A stretch of 64,000 nucleotides of DNA from Dyella amyloliquefaciens (GTDB lineage: Bacteria > Pseudomonadota > Gammaproteobacteria > Xanthomonadales > Rhodanobacteraceae), in assembly GCF_004296575.1 (NCBI RefSeq), contig NZ_SAYT01000001.1, positions 900,856-964,855 of the forward strand, read 5' to 3'. The notes beneath the pieces are model-generated. The model was not told the DNA's origin. It saw only the letters and a list, made by a program, of their open reading frames with translations, and did not search any database. This document shows, in pieces, positions 22,863 to 32,376 of this stretch. Both the position numbers and the translations under genes were made by a program. Position 1 is the stretch's first letter; the number at the start of each line of letters is the position of its first letter.

Positions 22863-24764
22863 GTGACCCCAGATTCCACCCACGGCATGACCGACGCCGA
22901 CACCAAGCGCCGCCTGGCCGCGTTGGCGCTGGGCGCCATCGGCGTGGTCTACGGCGACATTGGTACCAGCCCGCTCTACACGCTGCAGACCACGCTCAGC
23001 CACGACGGCATGAAGCCGACGCCGGAAAGCATCTATGGCGTGCTGTCGCTGATCTTTTGGGCACAGATCATCGTGGTGTCGCTGAAGTACGTGGTCTTCA
23101 TCATGCGCGCCGACAACAAGGGCGAGGGCGGCATCATGGCCCTGCTTGCCCTGGCGTTGCGCAGCGTGGGCGGGCAACCCCGGCAGCGCTGGCTGCTCGC
23201 CATCATCGGTATTTTCGGCGCCTCGCTGTTCTACGGCGACGGCGTGATCACGCCGGCCATTTCGGTGCTGTCGGCGGTGGAAGGCGTGAAGGTTGCCGCG
23301 CCCAATCTTGGCCACTGGGTCGTGCCCATCACTGCGGTGATCCTGTTCCTGCTGTTCGCGCTGCAGCGGCACGGCACCGAGCGCGTGGGCAGGCTGTTCG
23401 GCCCGGTGATGGTGGTGTGGTTCATCGTCATCGCATTGCTCGGTGTCCACATGATTGCCCGCAATCCGCACGTGCTGTGGGCGCTCAATCCGTACTACGG
23501 GGTGAAGTTCTTCTTCACCCACGGCATGCAGGCCTTCATCGCACTGGGCGGCGTGGTGCTGGCGCTCACCGGTGCCGAGGCGCTGTATGCGGACATGGGC
23601 CACTTCGGCAAGCGTCCGATCCGCTACGCCTGGTTCAGCTTTGTGCTGCCGGCCCTGGTCCTCAACTACTTCGGCCAGGGTGCGCTGCTGCTCAACCATC
23701 CGGAAGCGATCGACAGTCCGTTCTTCAAGCTGACCCCGGAGCCGCTGCTGTACCCGATGATCGGCCTGGCCACCGTGGCCACGGTGATCGCTTCGCAGGC
23801 AGTGATTTCCGGTGCGTTCTCGATGACCCGCGAGGCCATGTCGCTGGGCTATTCCATGCGCATGCCGGTGGTGCATACCTCGCGCGAGATGTCCGGGCAG
23901 ATCTTCGTGCCGTGGGTGAACAACTTCCTGCTGGTGATGGTGCTGGTGGCGGTGCTCGGTTTCCGCAGCTCGGACAACCTGAGCGCGGCCTATGGCATCG
24001 CGGTGACCGGCACCATGACCATCACCACCATCCTTGCGCTGATCGTGGCCCGTCGGATGTGGCACTGGAGCCGCTTCGTCGTGGTGCTGGCGGGCATCCT
24101 GCTGCTCAGCATCGACCTGTCGTTCCTGGGCGCCAACCTGATCAAGATCGAGTACGGCGGCTGGTTCCCGCTGGTGCTGGGCGTGGGCGTGTTCGTCGTG
24201 ATGACCACGTGGCGTCGTGGCCGCGAGCTGGTGGTGCGCGAGATCAAGCAGTCGGGCCTCGCGCTGGACCCGTTCATCGAGAACATCGCCGAGCATCCGC
24301 CGCTGCGCGTGCCGGGTACCGCCGTGTTCCTGACCGCCAACCAGCACGCCGTGCCGCACGCGCTGCTGCACAACCTCAAGCACAACAAGGTGCTTCACGA
24401 GCGCAATGTGCTGTTGACGGTGGAAATGCTGGAAATCCCCACCGCTGATCCCGGCGAGCGCATCGAAATCAGCGAACTGGGTGGCGATTTCTACGGGCTG
24501 GAGCTGCGCTTCGGCTTCGCCGAGGATCCCAACATCCCGCTGGCCTTGTCCAAGTGCTCCAAGGTGGGCCTGCCGTTCGACATGATGGACACGACCTTCT
24601 TCCTGTCACGCGAAAACATCATCGCGGATGCCCGCCGTCCTGGCATGGCGCTGTGGCGTGACAAGCTGTTCGCCTTCATGGCACGCAATGCCTTGCCGGC
24701 CACGGCCTTCTTCCAGATTCCCGGCAATCGCCTGATCGAGCTGGGCGCGCAGGTCGAGATCTGA
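22863..24764 (+). CDS. kup: Kup-family low-affinity potassium uptake transporter
   Basis: The 633-residue protein has about twelve membrane segments followed by a cytoplasmic domain of about 180 residues. The opening ALGAIGVVYGDIGTSPLYT is the Kup signature, followed by ADNKGEGGIMALLAL and FYGDGVITPAISVLSAVEG. It carries out proton-coupled potassium uptake. A GTG at 22863 directly follows the ruvA stop; an ATG eight codons on (22887) is the alternative. Its place inside the ruv locus appears characteristic of this order and may tie its transcription to ruvCA. Confidence 0.95.
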   Translation: MTPDSTHGMTDADTKRRLAALALGAIGVVYGDIGTSPLYTLQTTLSHDGMKPTPESIYGVLSLIFWAQIIVVSLKYVVFIMRADNKGEGGIMALLALALRSVGGQPRQRWLLAIIGIFGASLFYGDGVITPAISVLSAVEGVKVAAPNLGHWVVPITAVILFLLFALQRHGTERVGRLFGPVMVVWFIVIALLGVHMIARNPHVLWALNPYYGVKFFFTHGMQAFIALGGVVLALTGAEALYADMGHFGKRPIRYAWFSFVLPALVLNYFGQGALLLNHPEAIDSPFFKLTPEPLLYPMIGLATVATVIASQAVISGAFSMTREAMSLGYSMRMPVVHTSREMSGQIFVPWVNNFLLVMVLVAVLGFRSSDNLSAAYGIAVTGTMTITTILALIVARRMWHWSRFVVVLAGILLLSIDLSFLGANLIKIEYGGWFPLVLGVGVFVVMTTWRRGRELVVREIKQSGLALDPFIENIAEHPPLRVPGTAVFLTANQHAVPHALLHNLKHNKVLHERNVLLTVEMLEIPTADPGERIEISELGGDFYGLELRFGFAEDPNIPLALSKCSKVGLPFDMMDTTFFLSRENIIADARRPGMALWRDKLFAFMARNALPATAFFQIPGNRLIELGAQVEI

Positions 24765-24775
24765 CGGACCGCATG

Positions 24776-24801
24776 CGGGACCCTGCGAGAGCGGGGTCCC
24801 G
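24776..24801 (+). terminator. Hairpin after kup, possible weak terminator
   Basis: CGGGACCC (24776-24783) pairs perfectly with GGGTCCCG (24794-24801). No T-run follows directly, though six T occur at 24823-24828. It could be a terminator remnant or an mRNA-processing stem between kup and ruvB. Confidence 0.4.
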
Positions 24802-24920
24802 GCGCGAAACGTGCCAATCCCCGTTTTTTGCCCGGATGAGGCTCGTTTTGAGCCCGCCAGGCCCGAATGCGTGCCCGTTGCCGCGCCGCTGCAACCCAAG
24901 CACTGCCATAATGCGCACCC

Positions 24921-25970
24921 ATGAGCGAACACCGCATCGTCACCGCCGCCGCCCATCTGGACGATGAGGCCCTCGAAGCCTCCATTCGTCCGAAACGGCT
25001 GGCCGAATACCTGGGCCAGCAGGCGGTGCGTGAGCAGCTGTCGATCTACATCGAGGCAGCCAAGAAGCGTGGCGGCGCGCTCGACCATGTGCTGATCTTT
25101 GGTCCCCCGGGCCTGGGCAAGACCACGTTGAGTCACGTGATCGCCAACGAGCTGGGCGTCAACGTGCGCTCTACCTCCGGCCCGGTGCTGGAGAGGGCCG
25201 GGGACCTGGCCGCTCTGCTCACCAATCTCGAGCCGCACGACGTGCTGTTCGTGGACGAGATCCATCGCCTCTCGCCCGTGGTGGAGGAAGTGCTCTATCC
25301 CGCGATGGAGGATTTCCAGATCGACATCATGATCGGCGAAGGCCCCGCGGCCCGCTCGATCAAGCTCGACCTGCCGCCCTTCACCCTGATCGGCGCCACC
25401 ACCCGTGCCGGCCTGCTCACCGCACCGCTGCGTGACCGCTTCGGCATCGTGCAGCGTTTGGAGTTCTATACGCCCGACGAACTCACCGCCATCGTGCGGC
25501 GCTCGGCCCGCATCCTGGGCATCGCCTGCGAGCCGGAAGGGGCGCAGGAGATCGCGCGCCGTTCGCGCGGCACGCCCCGCATAGCCAATCGCCTGCTGCG
25601 CCGCGTGCGCGACTACGCCGAAGTGCGTGCGAACGGGGAAATCACCCGTGAGGCCGCCCGCGCCGCGATGGACATGCTGAAGGTGGATGCCGAGGGCTTC
25701 GACGAGCTCGACCGGCGCATGCTGCTGACCATCATCGAGAGCTTCGATGGCGGCCCGGTGGGCGTGGAGTCGCTGGCCGCCGCGTTGAGCGAGGACCGCG
25801 GCACGCTGGAGGACGTGGTCGAGCCTTACCTGATCCAGCAGGGCTACCTGGTGCGCACCGCCCGCGGCCGGATGGCCAGCGCCAAGGCCTGGCGCCATCT
25901 CGGCCTGACCCCGCCGCCACGCCAGCCCAGCGCCGCCGACCTTTTCACTGCCGACAACGCCGATGTCTGA
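24921..25970 (+). CDS. ruvB: Holliday junction branch-migration ATPase RuvB
   Basis: The 349-residue AAA+ motor has [12 protein letters not shown] near the N-terminus, Walker [10 protein letters not shown] at 61-69 and Walker [11 protein letters not shown]. Sensor 1 GATTRAG and the arginine-finger region [14 protein letters not shown] follow. A winged-helix C-terminal domain ends with [13 protein letters not shown]. It forms hexameric rings on RuvA-bound junctions. It is separated from ruvA by kup and overlaps ybgC by 8 bp. Confidence 0.98.
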   Translation: MSEHRIVTAAAHLDDEALEASIRPKRLAEYLGQQAVREQLSIYIEAAKKRGGALDHVLIFGPPGLGKTTLSHVIANELGVNVRSTSGPVLERAGDLAALLTNLEPHDVLFVDEIHRLSPVVEEVLYPAMEDFQIDIMIGEGPAARSIKLDLPPFTLIGATTRAGLLTAPLRDRFGIVQRLEFYTPDELTAIVRRSARILGIACEPEGAQEIARRSRGTPRIANRLLRRVRDYAEVRANGEITREAARAAMDMLKVDAEGFDELDRRMLLTIIESFDGGPVGVESLAAALSEDRGTLEDVVEPYLIQQGYLVRTARGRMASAKAWRHLGLTPPPRQPSAADLFTADNADV

Positions 25971-26394
25971 CAACGCGCCCATCCTTGCCACCGACCCGTT
26001 CCAGTGGCCGGTGCGTGTCTATTGGGAAGACACCGACGCGGGTGGCGTGGTCTACCACGCCAGCTACCTGCGTTTCATGGAGCGGGCCCGCTCCGAATGG
26101 CTCCGTGGCCTGGGTATCAGCCAGTCGGCCGTGAAGGAATCGACCGGGCTGGCCTTCCTGGTCCGCGACATGCAGATCGACTTCCTCAGGGCGGCCCTGC
26201 TGGATGATGAACTGTCGGTAAGCGTTGAAGTCAAAGAACGGCGCGCAGCCAGTATCCTTTTCGCCCAAACGATCCGCCGGGCGGACGGCGTGGAGCTGAT
26301 CCGCGCGAAGGTGCGAGTGGCGTGCGTCGACGTCAACCGCATGCGTCCGGTGCAGATTCCGGCCGATCTCATCCCCGGCCTTCCCCATCAATAA
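25963..26394 (+). CDS. ybgC: Acyl-CoA thioesterase YbgC (tol-pal associated)
   Basis: The 143-residue hotdog-fold thioesterase has the motif [21 protein letters not shown]25 corresponds to catalytic Asp18 of E. coli Ybg[13 protein letters not shown] is also typical. Such enzymes hydrolyse acyl-CoA and associate with phospholipid synthesis. It is the usual first gene of the tol-pal locus and overlaps the ruvB stop by 8 bp. Confidence 0.95.
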   Translation: MSDNAPILATDPFQWPVRVYWEDTDAGGVVYHASYLRFMERARSEWLRGLGISQSAVKESTGLAFLVRDMQIDFLRAALLDDELSVSVEVKERRAASILFAQTIRRADGVELIRAKVRVACVDVNRMRPVQIPADLIPGLPHQ

Positions 26395-26424
26395 GAAGTA
26401 CGTGCGCTGGAGAACCTTCGAGCA

Positions 26425-27114
26425 ATGAACAGTGGAGTCAACATTTTCAAGCTGATCGCCGAGGCGAGCGTCCTTGTGCAGGCGGTCATGCTGGTGCTTC
26501 TCGTGTTCTCGTTCCTCTCGTGGGTGATCATCATCCGCAAGCACGCGCAGCTGAAATCCGCGATGGAAGAGGCCGAGGGCTTTGAAGAGCGCTTCTGGTC
26601 CGGCGCCGACCTCGCCCAGCTGTTCCGCGAGGTGAGCAACCGAGGCGCCGGCAACGGTGGCATGGAGACGGTGTTCGAATCCGGCTTCCGCGAGTTCGTG
26701 CGCCAGCGCCAGCGCAAGACGCATGACCTGCGCATCGTCATCGAAGGTTCCGAGCGCGCCATGCGCGTGGCCGGCACCCGCGAGATCGGTCGCCTCGAGC
26801 GCAACCTGGAATTCCTCGCCAACGTCGGCTCGATCAGCCCGTACGTCGGCCTGTTCGGCACGGTCATCGGCATCATGGGTGCCTTCCAGGGCCTGGGCGA
26901 GATGAAGGACGTCACCATTGCCGTGGTGGCCCCGCACATTTCCGAGGCGCTGATCGCCACCGCGATGGGCCTGTTCGCCGCGATTCCGGCCGTGTGGGCA
27001 TACAACCGCTTCGCCAACAAGGTCGAGCGCGTCGCCTCCCGCTACGAGGTGTTCCAGGAAGAGTTCTCCTCGGTGCTGCAGCGTCAGATCCAGACCGACG
27101 ATCCGACGGCTTGA
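26425..27114 (+). CDS. tolQ: Tol-Pal system protein TolQ
   Basis: The 229-residue inner-membrane protein of the MotA/TolQ/ExbB family forms the proton channel with TolR. Three membrane segments lie at about 15-37, 133-155 and 168-190. The diagnostic block is LEFLANVGSISPYVGLFGTVIGIMGAF. Together with TolR and TolA it energises outer-membrane constriction at division. It starts 30 nt after ybgC and precedes tolR by 11 nt. Confidence 0.98.
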   Translation: MNSGVNIFKLIAEASVLVQAVMLVLLVFSFLSWVIIIRKHAQLKSAMEEAEGFEERFWSGADLAQLFREVSNRGAGNGGMETVFESGFREFVRQRQRKTHDLRIVIEGSERAMRVAGTREIGRLERNLEFLANVGSISPYVGLFGTVIGIMGAFQGLGEMKDVTIAVVAPHISEALIATAMGLFAAIPAVWAYNRFANKVERVASRYEVFQEEFSSVLQRQIQTDDPTA

Positions 27115-27125
27115 GGAGCTGAGCC

Positions 27126-27563
27126 ATGCGTAGCTCTGCGCGTCACAAGCGCTTCAAGCTCAAGTCCGAGATCAACGTCGTTCCCTACATCGACGTGATG
27201 CTGGTGCTGCTGATCATCTTCATGGTCGCCACGCCCATGCTCAACGCCAACGTCGACGTGAACCTGCCGCAGGCCAACGCCAAGTCGCTGCAGGACAAGA
27301 AGGAACCGGTAATCGTCTCGGTCGACCACAACGGCCAGCTCTATCTCACGCTCGGTACCGAGAAGAAGCAGCCGATCGATGCACAGACCATGCAGGCCAA
27401 GGTGGGCGCCTTCGTGAAGGCGAACCCCGAGGTCAGCGTGCTCGTGGCCGGTGACCGCGACGGCAAGTACGACGGTGTGTACCAGGTGTTGGCCCAGCTG
27501 CAGCAGGCCGGCGTGGCCAAGGTGGGTCTGATGAGCGCGCCGGAGTCGAGCAGCAAGAAATGA
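27126..27563 (+). CDS. tolR: Tol-Pal system protein TolR
   Basis: The 145-residue ExbD/TolR protein has a basic cytoplasmic N-terminus, then a single membrane segment containing the channel aspartate D23 in VVPYIDVMLVLLIIFMVATP. The periplasmic domain follows, with VSVDHNGQLYL and VLVAGDRDGKYDGVYQVL. Length and the position of D23 match E. coli TolR. The stop overlaps the tolA start by 4 bp. Confidence 0.97.
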   Translation: MRSSARHKRFKLKSEINVVPYIDVMLVLLIIFMVATPMLNANVDVNLPQANAKSLQDKKEPVIVSVDHNGQLYLTLGTEKKQPIDAQTMQAKVGAFVKANPEVSVLVAGDRDGKYDGVYQVLAQLQQAGVAKVGLMSAPESSSKK

Positions 27564-28504
27564 GGGCCGACTCCCCCAAGGGCACATCCAAGGCGGTTGT
27601 TCTCTCCGCCATCCTGCATCTGGGCATCGTGGGCTTCCTGGCCCTCGCGGTGATCCCGTGCTCGTTCTACGAGGGCCTGTTCGAAACCCTGCACCTGCCG
27701 GCGAGCTGGAACCCGATCACCTGCGCCAAGCCGATCGAGCTGCCGGGCGAGATCATCGAGGCGACCCTGGTCGGCCCGACCGGTGCGCCGCCGCCGAAGG
27801 CCGTCAAGGCGAAGCCGGTGCCGGATACCGTACCGCCCCCGCCGACCGTGACGCCGCCGCCGGTACCCGAAGTGCCCAAGGTGAAGACCTTGCCGCCGCC
27901 GCCTGAGCATCCGGACACCAAGGATCAGGAGAAGGTCGTGGCCGATGCCTTGCAGAAGGCCGAGGACGCCAAGAAGGAGCAGGAAGAGAAGCAGCGCCAG
28001 CGCGCCGCCGAACTGGACGCTCAGGCCGCCAAGCAGAAGCAGGAAAAGCAGAAGCAGATCGATGAACTGTTCGCCAAGATGGACGCTGCTGACCAGCAGA
28101 CCAAGAAAGCGGACAACAAGGCCAAGCAGGCCAAGCAGCAGATGGAAGACTTGAAGAACGCCCAGGACAACGGCCTGGCCAACGTGCCCAATGCCGCCCA
28201 GCGGCAGACCGGCAACAACGGTCCCGATGCCGGCCTGCTGGCGCAATATCTCGCGTCGATTCAGAACGCGGTCACGCAGAATTGGCTACGCCCGGATAAC
28301 ATGCCGAACACGCCGTGCATCGTGCACATCGTGCAGCTGCCAGGCGGCGACGTGATGAGCGCCAAGGTCGACTCGAGTTGTCCATACGACGAGGCCGGCA
28401 AACGCTCCATCGAAAACGCCGTCCTGCGCGCGCAGCCCTTGCCCTACAAGGGTTTTGAGAGCGTGTTCCAGCGTCAGATCGATTTCACTTTCAGGCCGCA
28501 GTGA
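27560..28504 (+). CDS. tolA: Tol-Pal system protein TolA
   Basis: The 314-residue protein links the TolQR motor to Pal and TolB. A membrane anchor at about 11-34 carries the S16/H20 pattern (LSAILH) used to contact TolQ. Domain II starts with a Pro-rich stretch (about 75-118) and continues as a Lys/Glu/Gln-rich helix (about 120-205). The C-terminal domain (about 222-314) has AQYLASIQNAVTQNW and two or more cysteines. Domain II is short compared with E. coli TolA (421 residues in total). Confidence 0.95.
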   Translation: MRADSPKGTSKAVVLSAILHLGIVGFLALAVIPCSFYEGLFETLHLPASWNPITCAKPIELPGEIIEATLVGPTGAPPPKAVKAKPVPDTVPPPPTVTPPPVPEVPKVKTLPPPPEHPDTKDQEKVVADALQKAEDAKKEQEEKQRQRAAELDAQAAKQKQEKQKQIDELFAKMDAADQQTKKADNKAKQAKQQMEDLKNAQDNGLANVPNAAQRQTGNNGPDAGLLAQYLASIQNAVTQNWLRPDNMPNTPCIVHIVQLPGGDVMSAKVDSSCPYDEAGKRSIENAVLRAQPLPYKGFESVFQRQIDFTFRPQ

Positions 28505-29829
28505 TGAAGCCCATGCGTAAACTGAGCTCAAGCTTTGCCCTCGTCCTGCTCGTCGTGGCCGCGTTGATCGCCGGCCCCGCAGCAGCCCAGTCGCTCAATG
28601 TCGACATCGTCGGCGGCCTCAAGACCGCCACGCCGATCGCCGTGGTCCCGTTCGCCCAGGCGGGCGGCGCACCGCTGTCCACCGACGTGGCCGACGTGAT
28701 CCGCAACGACTTCAACCGCTCGGGCAAATTCCGCTCGCTGGCGAAGAGCGAGATCGTCGAGACCCCGTCCAAGGGCTCGGACGTCAACTTCGCCACCTGG
28801 CGCCTGCTCAAGCAGGACTACCTCACCATCGGCCGCATCAGCGACGCCGGCGGCGGCATGCTGCGGGTGGAATACGAACTGTGGGACGTCAACAAGCAGC
28901 AGAGCCTGCTGGCCCAGGCGTACACCGCCCCGGCCGGTGACCTGCGCGGCGTGGCCCACCAGATCGCCGATGCGATCTACGAGAAGATCACCGGCGTGCG
29001 TGGCGCGTTCTGGACCCGCATTGCCTATATCACCGCCGTAGGCCTGGGCAACAACACCACCTACTCGCTGATCGTGGCCGATTCGGACGGCTACAACCCG
29101 CAGGTCGTGGCGCGTTCGCGCGAGTCGCTGCTGTCGCCCTCGTGGTCGCCGGATGGGCGCAAGATCGCCTATGTGTCGTTCGAAAGCGGCAACTCGGCCA
29201 TCTATGTGCAAGACATCACGACCGGCTCGCGCCAGCTGATCTCGGCCCGGGCCAAGGGCATCAACGGTGCTCCGAACTGGTCGCCGGATGGCAGCAAGCT
29301 AGCGTTGGCGCTGTCCTACCAGGGCAATCCGGAGATCTACGTGATGGACGTGGCCTCCCGCCAGGAGACCCGCCTCACCAACAACCTTGCCATCGATACC
29401 GAGCCGCGCTGGACGCCGGATGGCCAGAGCATCATCTTCACCTCCGACCGCTCGGGTCGTCCGCAGCTCTACCAGATGCCCGCCACGGGCGGTGGGGCGG
29501 ACCGCATCACGTTCCAGGGGCAGTTCAACGCCAACGCCTCGATCAGCTATGACGGCAAGCAGATCGCCATGGTGCAGGGCAACGGGAACGTGTATCGTAT
29601 CGCCATTATGGATCGCAGTCTGGGTGGGCAGGTGCGCTTCATCTCGCCGGGTCCGATCGACGAAACCCCGAGTTTCGCGCCCAACGCCAGCATGCTGTTG
29701 TATGCCGCTTCCGAAGGTCGACGTGGCGTCCTTTACGCCGTATCGGCCGATGGTCTAGTCCGGCAACGCCTCGTGTTGGCCGATGGCGACGTTCGCGAGC
29801 CGGCCTGGGGTCCCTATCGTCAACGTTGA
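28504..29829 (+). CDS. tolB: Periplasmic Tol-Pal protein TolB
   Basis: The 441-residue protein has a signal peptide (MKPMRKLSSS ... GPAAAQS). An N-terminal TolB domain covers about 25-160, followed by a six-bladed beta-propeller with repeated SPDG/TPDGxx motifs (SPSWSPDGRKIAYVS, APNWSPDGSKLALAL, EPRWTPDGQSIIFTS). It binds Pal and colicin-type ligands. A GTG one codon upstream (28501) is also in frame; ATG 28504 overlaps the tolA stop by 1 nt. In this window a 254-bp gap separates it from pal. Confidence 0.97.
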   Translation: MKPMRKLSSSFALVLLVVAALIAGPAAAQSLNVDIVGGLKTATPIAVVPFAQAGGAPLSTDVADVIRNDFNRSGKFRSLAKSEIVETPSKGSDVNFATWRLLKQDYLTIGRISDAGGGMLRVEYELWDVNKQQSLLAQAYTAPAGDLRGVAHQIADAIYEKITGVRGAFWTRIAYITAVGLGNNTTYSLIVADSDGYNPQVVARSRESLLSPSWSPDGRKIAYVSFESGNSAIYVQDITTGSRQLISARAKGINGAPNWSPDGSKLALALSYQGNPEIYVMDVASRQETRLTNNLAIDTEPRWTPDGQSIIFTSDRSGRPQLYQMPATGGGADRITFQGQFNANASISYDGKQIAMVQGNGNVYRIAIMDRSLGGQVRFISPGPIDETPSFAPNASMLLYAASEGRRGVLYAVSADGLVRQRLVLADGDVREPAWGPYRQR

Positions 29830-29839
29830 CCAGTTCATG

Positions 29840-29861
29840 CCCTGGCGCGCGAGCGTCAGGG
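29840..29861 (+). other. Hairpin in the tolB-pal gap
   Basis: CCCTGGCGC pairs with GCGTCAGGG (one G-T pair) around a GCGA tetraloop, 10 nt after the tolB stop. There is no T-run. It may slow decay or give partial termination before pal. The rest of the 254-bp gap (to 30083) shows no gene. Confidence 0.4.
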
Positions 29862-30083
29862 TCATGTGATCCGGGCGTGAAACCGTAAAACGACACAATC
29901 CGGGTCAAAACAACTTGCCAGCCGCGGCAATCTGTCGCGGAGGGCGGGTCAGGTGGTTGCGAGACAGCGCACCGCCGGCAGCAAAAATGTCAAAATAACA
30001 GCCGGTTCACCGGCGAACACTGTCCCGAAACCGCAATCATTACTGACTGTCGGAACTCAAACCCGTTTGAAGGAACGTCCACC

Positions 30084-30590
30084 ATGAATAAGACCGTTCG
30101 CGTCGCTCTGGTCGCCCTGCTCTGCGTTGGCGCGGCCGCATGCTCGAAGAAGCAGGAAACCAAGCCGCAGGCTCCCGTGGAACAGGCTCCGGTGACCGCG
30201 CCGGCCTCCGGCCCGACCAAGTACACCCCGGCTGACCTCGACACCGACGCTTGCCTGCGCCAGCGCGTTGTGTACTTCGATTTCGACAAGGACGAAATCA
30301 AGCCGGAGTTCCAGCAGATCATGGCGTGCCACGCCAAGTACCTGCAGGACCGCCCGATGGCCCAGATCCGTCTGGAAGGCAATGCTGACGAGCGCGGCAC
30401 CCGCGAGTACAACCTCGGCCTCGGCGAGCGCCGCGGCAACGCCGTGTCCAGCGCCCTGCAGTCGAACGGCGGCTCGGCCAGCCAGATCAACGTGATCTCG
30501 TACGGCAAGGAAAAGCCGGTGTGCCGTGAGCACAACGAAGACTGCTGGAGCAAGAACCGTCGCGTCGAGATCGTCTACACGGCGAAGTAA
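30084..30590 (+). CDS. pal: Peptidoglycan-associated lipoprotein Pal
   Basis: The 168-residue outer-membrane lipoprotein has a lipoprotein signal peptide with lipidated C20 (GAAAC-SKK). A short Pro/Gln linker follows, then an OmpA-like peptidoglycan-binding domain (about 52-168). VYFDFDKDEI, EGNADERGTREYN and ERRGNAV are the conserved blocks, and NRRVEIVY closes the domain. It ties the outer membrane to the wall and to TolB/TolA. AAGGA precedes the ATG. The stop codon TAA shares its last A with the cpoB start. Confidence 0.97.
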   Translation: MNKTVRVALVALLCVGAAACSKKQETKPQAPVEQAPVTAPASGPTKYTPADLDTDACLRQRVVYFDFDKDEIKPEFQQIMACHAKYLQDRPMAQIRLEGNADERGTREYNLGLGERRGNAVSSALQSNGGSASQINVISYGKEKPVCREHNEDCWSKNRRVEIVYTAK

Positions 30591-31492
30591 TGAAGAAGCA
30601 ACTGGCTAACAGCTTCAAGGCCAGGATGGGCATGGCGGGCGCGTTCGCGTCCGCCATGCTTTTTGTTGTCCCGGCATTTGCGCAGGATTCCCGCCTGAGC
30701 CTCGCCGATCGCGTCTCGCGATTGGAGCAGCAGGCCCAGAACCAGAATCAGGGCGGTACGACCCTGGTCAACCAGGTCCAGGCGCTGCAGTCGCAGTTGC
30801 AGCAGATGCAGGGCCAGATCGAAGAACTGCAGCACCAGCTGCAGGAAGCGAACGACAAGAACAAGGCGCAAGCCACGGACTTCGATTCGCGCCTGGGCCG
30901 CCTTGAGGGCGGTGCCGGAGCAGCGGCGAACAACCCGGGCAATGCGGCCAACGCAAATACGCCTCCGCCGGCGGGCGATGTGCCCCAGGCGCCGGCCCCC
31001 GCGCCGGACGCGGGCAAGGGTGGCAAGGCGGCCGGTGCGGCTGCTGGCGCTGCTGCCGGCACGGCGGCGGCCACCAAGGGTGGTGCTGCGCCGGCCAATT
31101 CGGCCGGTGCGCAGGCGGTCTACGACGAAGCCTTCAAGTCGCTGCGTGCCGGCGACTACGTGGTGGCGTCGCGCGGCTTCCGTGGTTTCATCCAGCAGTA
31201 CCCCGACAGTCCGCTGCTGCCCAATGCCTATTACTGGCTGGGCGAGTCGTACTACGTCACCATGAATTATTCGGTGGCGCTCGAAGCCTTCCAGCGACTG
31301 CTGAGCCAGTTCCCGCAGAGCGAGAAGGCGCCCGACGCCATGCTCAAGGTGGGCTACAGCCAGATCGAACTGAAGCAGGTCGATGCCGGCAAGGCCACGC
31401 TGAAGAGCGTCACGGCGAAGTTCCCGGGCTCCAAGGCCGCTGGCCTGGCCCAGGAGCGCCTGCGTCGCCTGCAGGCTCAGCCGGCCAACTGA
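30590..31492 (+). CDS. cpoB: Cell division coordinator CpoB (YbgF)
   Basis: The 300-residue periplasmic protein has a signal peptide ending near PAFAQD and an N-terminal coiled coil with repeated Gln-rich heptads (about 34-90), the TolA-contacting trimer region. A long Ala/Gly/Pro linker (about 105-170) follows. Three TPR-like repeats form the C-terminus (YDEAFKSLRAGDYVVA, YYWLGESYYVTMNYSVAL, MLKVGYSQIELKQVD). It coordinates outer-membrane constriction with septal wall synthesis. The linker is longer and more Ala-rich than in E. coli. Confidence 0.95.
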   Translation: MKKQLANSFKARMGMAGAFASAMLFVVPAFAQDSRLSLADRVSRLEQQAQNQNQGGTTLVNQVQALQSQLQQMQGQIEELQHQLQEANDKNKAQATDFDSRLGRLEGGAGAAANNPGNAANANTPPPAGDVPQAPAPAPDAGKGGKAAGAAAGAAAGTAAATKGGAAPANSAGAQAVYDEAFKSLRAGDYVVASRGFRGFIQQYPDSPLLPNAYYWLGESYYVTMNYSVALEAFQRLLSQFPQSEKAPDAMLKVGYSQIELKQVDAGKATLKSVTAKFPGSKAAGLAQERLRRLQAQPAN

Positions 31493-31502
31493 GGTTGATG
31501 GT

Positions 31503-32195
31503 GTGAGCGCCAGCAGTACGAGCGTGGCATCCACCACGCCAGCACCGGCGCAGGCCGAACGGCTGCGCATTACCGAGATCTTCCACTCGATCCAGGGCGA
31601 GGCCGACGCGATCGGCTGGCGCACGGTATTCGTCCGCCTCACGGGCTGCCCGCTGCGTTGCGTGTGGTGCGATACCGAGTATTCGTTCTACGGCGGCAAC
31701 TGGCGCGACATAGACGACATCGTTGCCGAGGTGGCCTCGCATGGCGCCAGGCACGTCTGCGTGACGGGTGGCGAGCCGCTCGCGCAGAAGCGCTGCCTGA
31801 TCCTGCTGAAGCGCCTGTGCGATGCCGGCCATGATGTGTCGCTGGAAACCTCGGGCGCGCTGGATGTTTCCCTGGTCGATCCGCGCGTGCGCAAGGTGAT
31901 GGACCTGAAGGCCCCCGATTCGGGCGAGGCCAAGCGCAACCTGTGGTCGAACATCGACCGTCTGCTGCCGCACGACCAGGTAAAGATCGTCATCGCCAGC
32001 CGGGCCGACTACGAATGGGCGCGAGATGCGGTCGCCGAGCACAAGCTCAACGAACGCTGCATGGTGCTGTTCTCGCCGGTCCACGGGGCGATCAAGCCGC
32101 GCGAACTCGCGGAATGGATCATCGAGGACAAGCTCGACGTGCGTTTCCAGCTGCAGCTGCACAAGCTGTTGTGGAACGACGAACCGGGCCATTGA
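31503..32195 (+). CDS. queE: 7-carboxy-7-deazaguanine synthase
   Basis: The 230-residue radical SAM enzyme makes 7-carboxy-7-deazaguanine in queuosine synthesis. The cluster motif is C49-x3-C53-x2-C56 in CPLRCVWC. EIFHSIQGEAD at the start, VTGGEPLAQ and LETSGALD are family blocks. The GTG start has GAGG 7 nt upstream. It follows cpoB by 10 nt and precedes queC, so the last genes of the tol-pal transcript make a tRNA-modification precursor. Confidence 0.95.
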   Translation: MSASSTSVASTTPAPAQAERLRITEIFHSIQGEADAIGWRTVFVRLTGCPLRCVWCDTEYSFYGGNWRDIDDIVAEVASHGARHVCVTGGEPLAQKRCLILLKRLCDAGHDVSLETSGALDVSLVDPRVRKVMDLKAPDSGEAKRNLWSNIDRLLPHDQVKIVIASRADYEWARDAVAEHKLNERCMVLFSPVHGAIKPRELAEWIIEDKLDVRFQLQLHKLLWNDEPGH

Positions 32196-32376
32196 GCCCA
32201 GGTCGGGCGCCGGGTCGTTAGCCCAGCCCGTTAGAAGCACGCTTCATGCGGGGAGGGCACCTCGAACTTTCACGGTGCCGCCAAAGCTTCGACAGTAGAT
32301 TTCCGCGCGCCGGCCTGTGTTGCCGGTGGCGCTCTTCGGCCGGATCACCGGCATGAACCCAGGAGTGGATCCAACC

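Noticed and set aside
22848-24398. 516-codon minus-strand frame opposite kup
   Set aside because: Shadow of kup with His-rich repeats.
32196-32376. Possible preQ1 riboswitch between queE and queC
   Set aside because: No recognisable aptamer pattern; queC is also not preceded by a suitable stem and A-rich tail.
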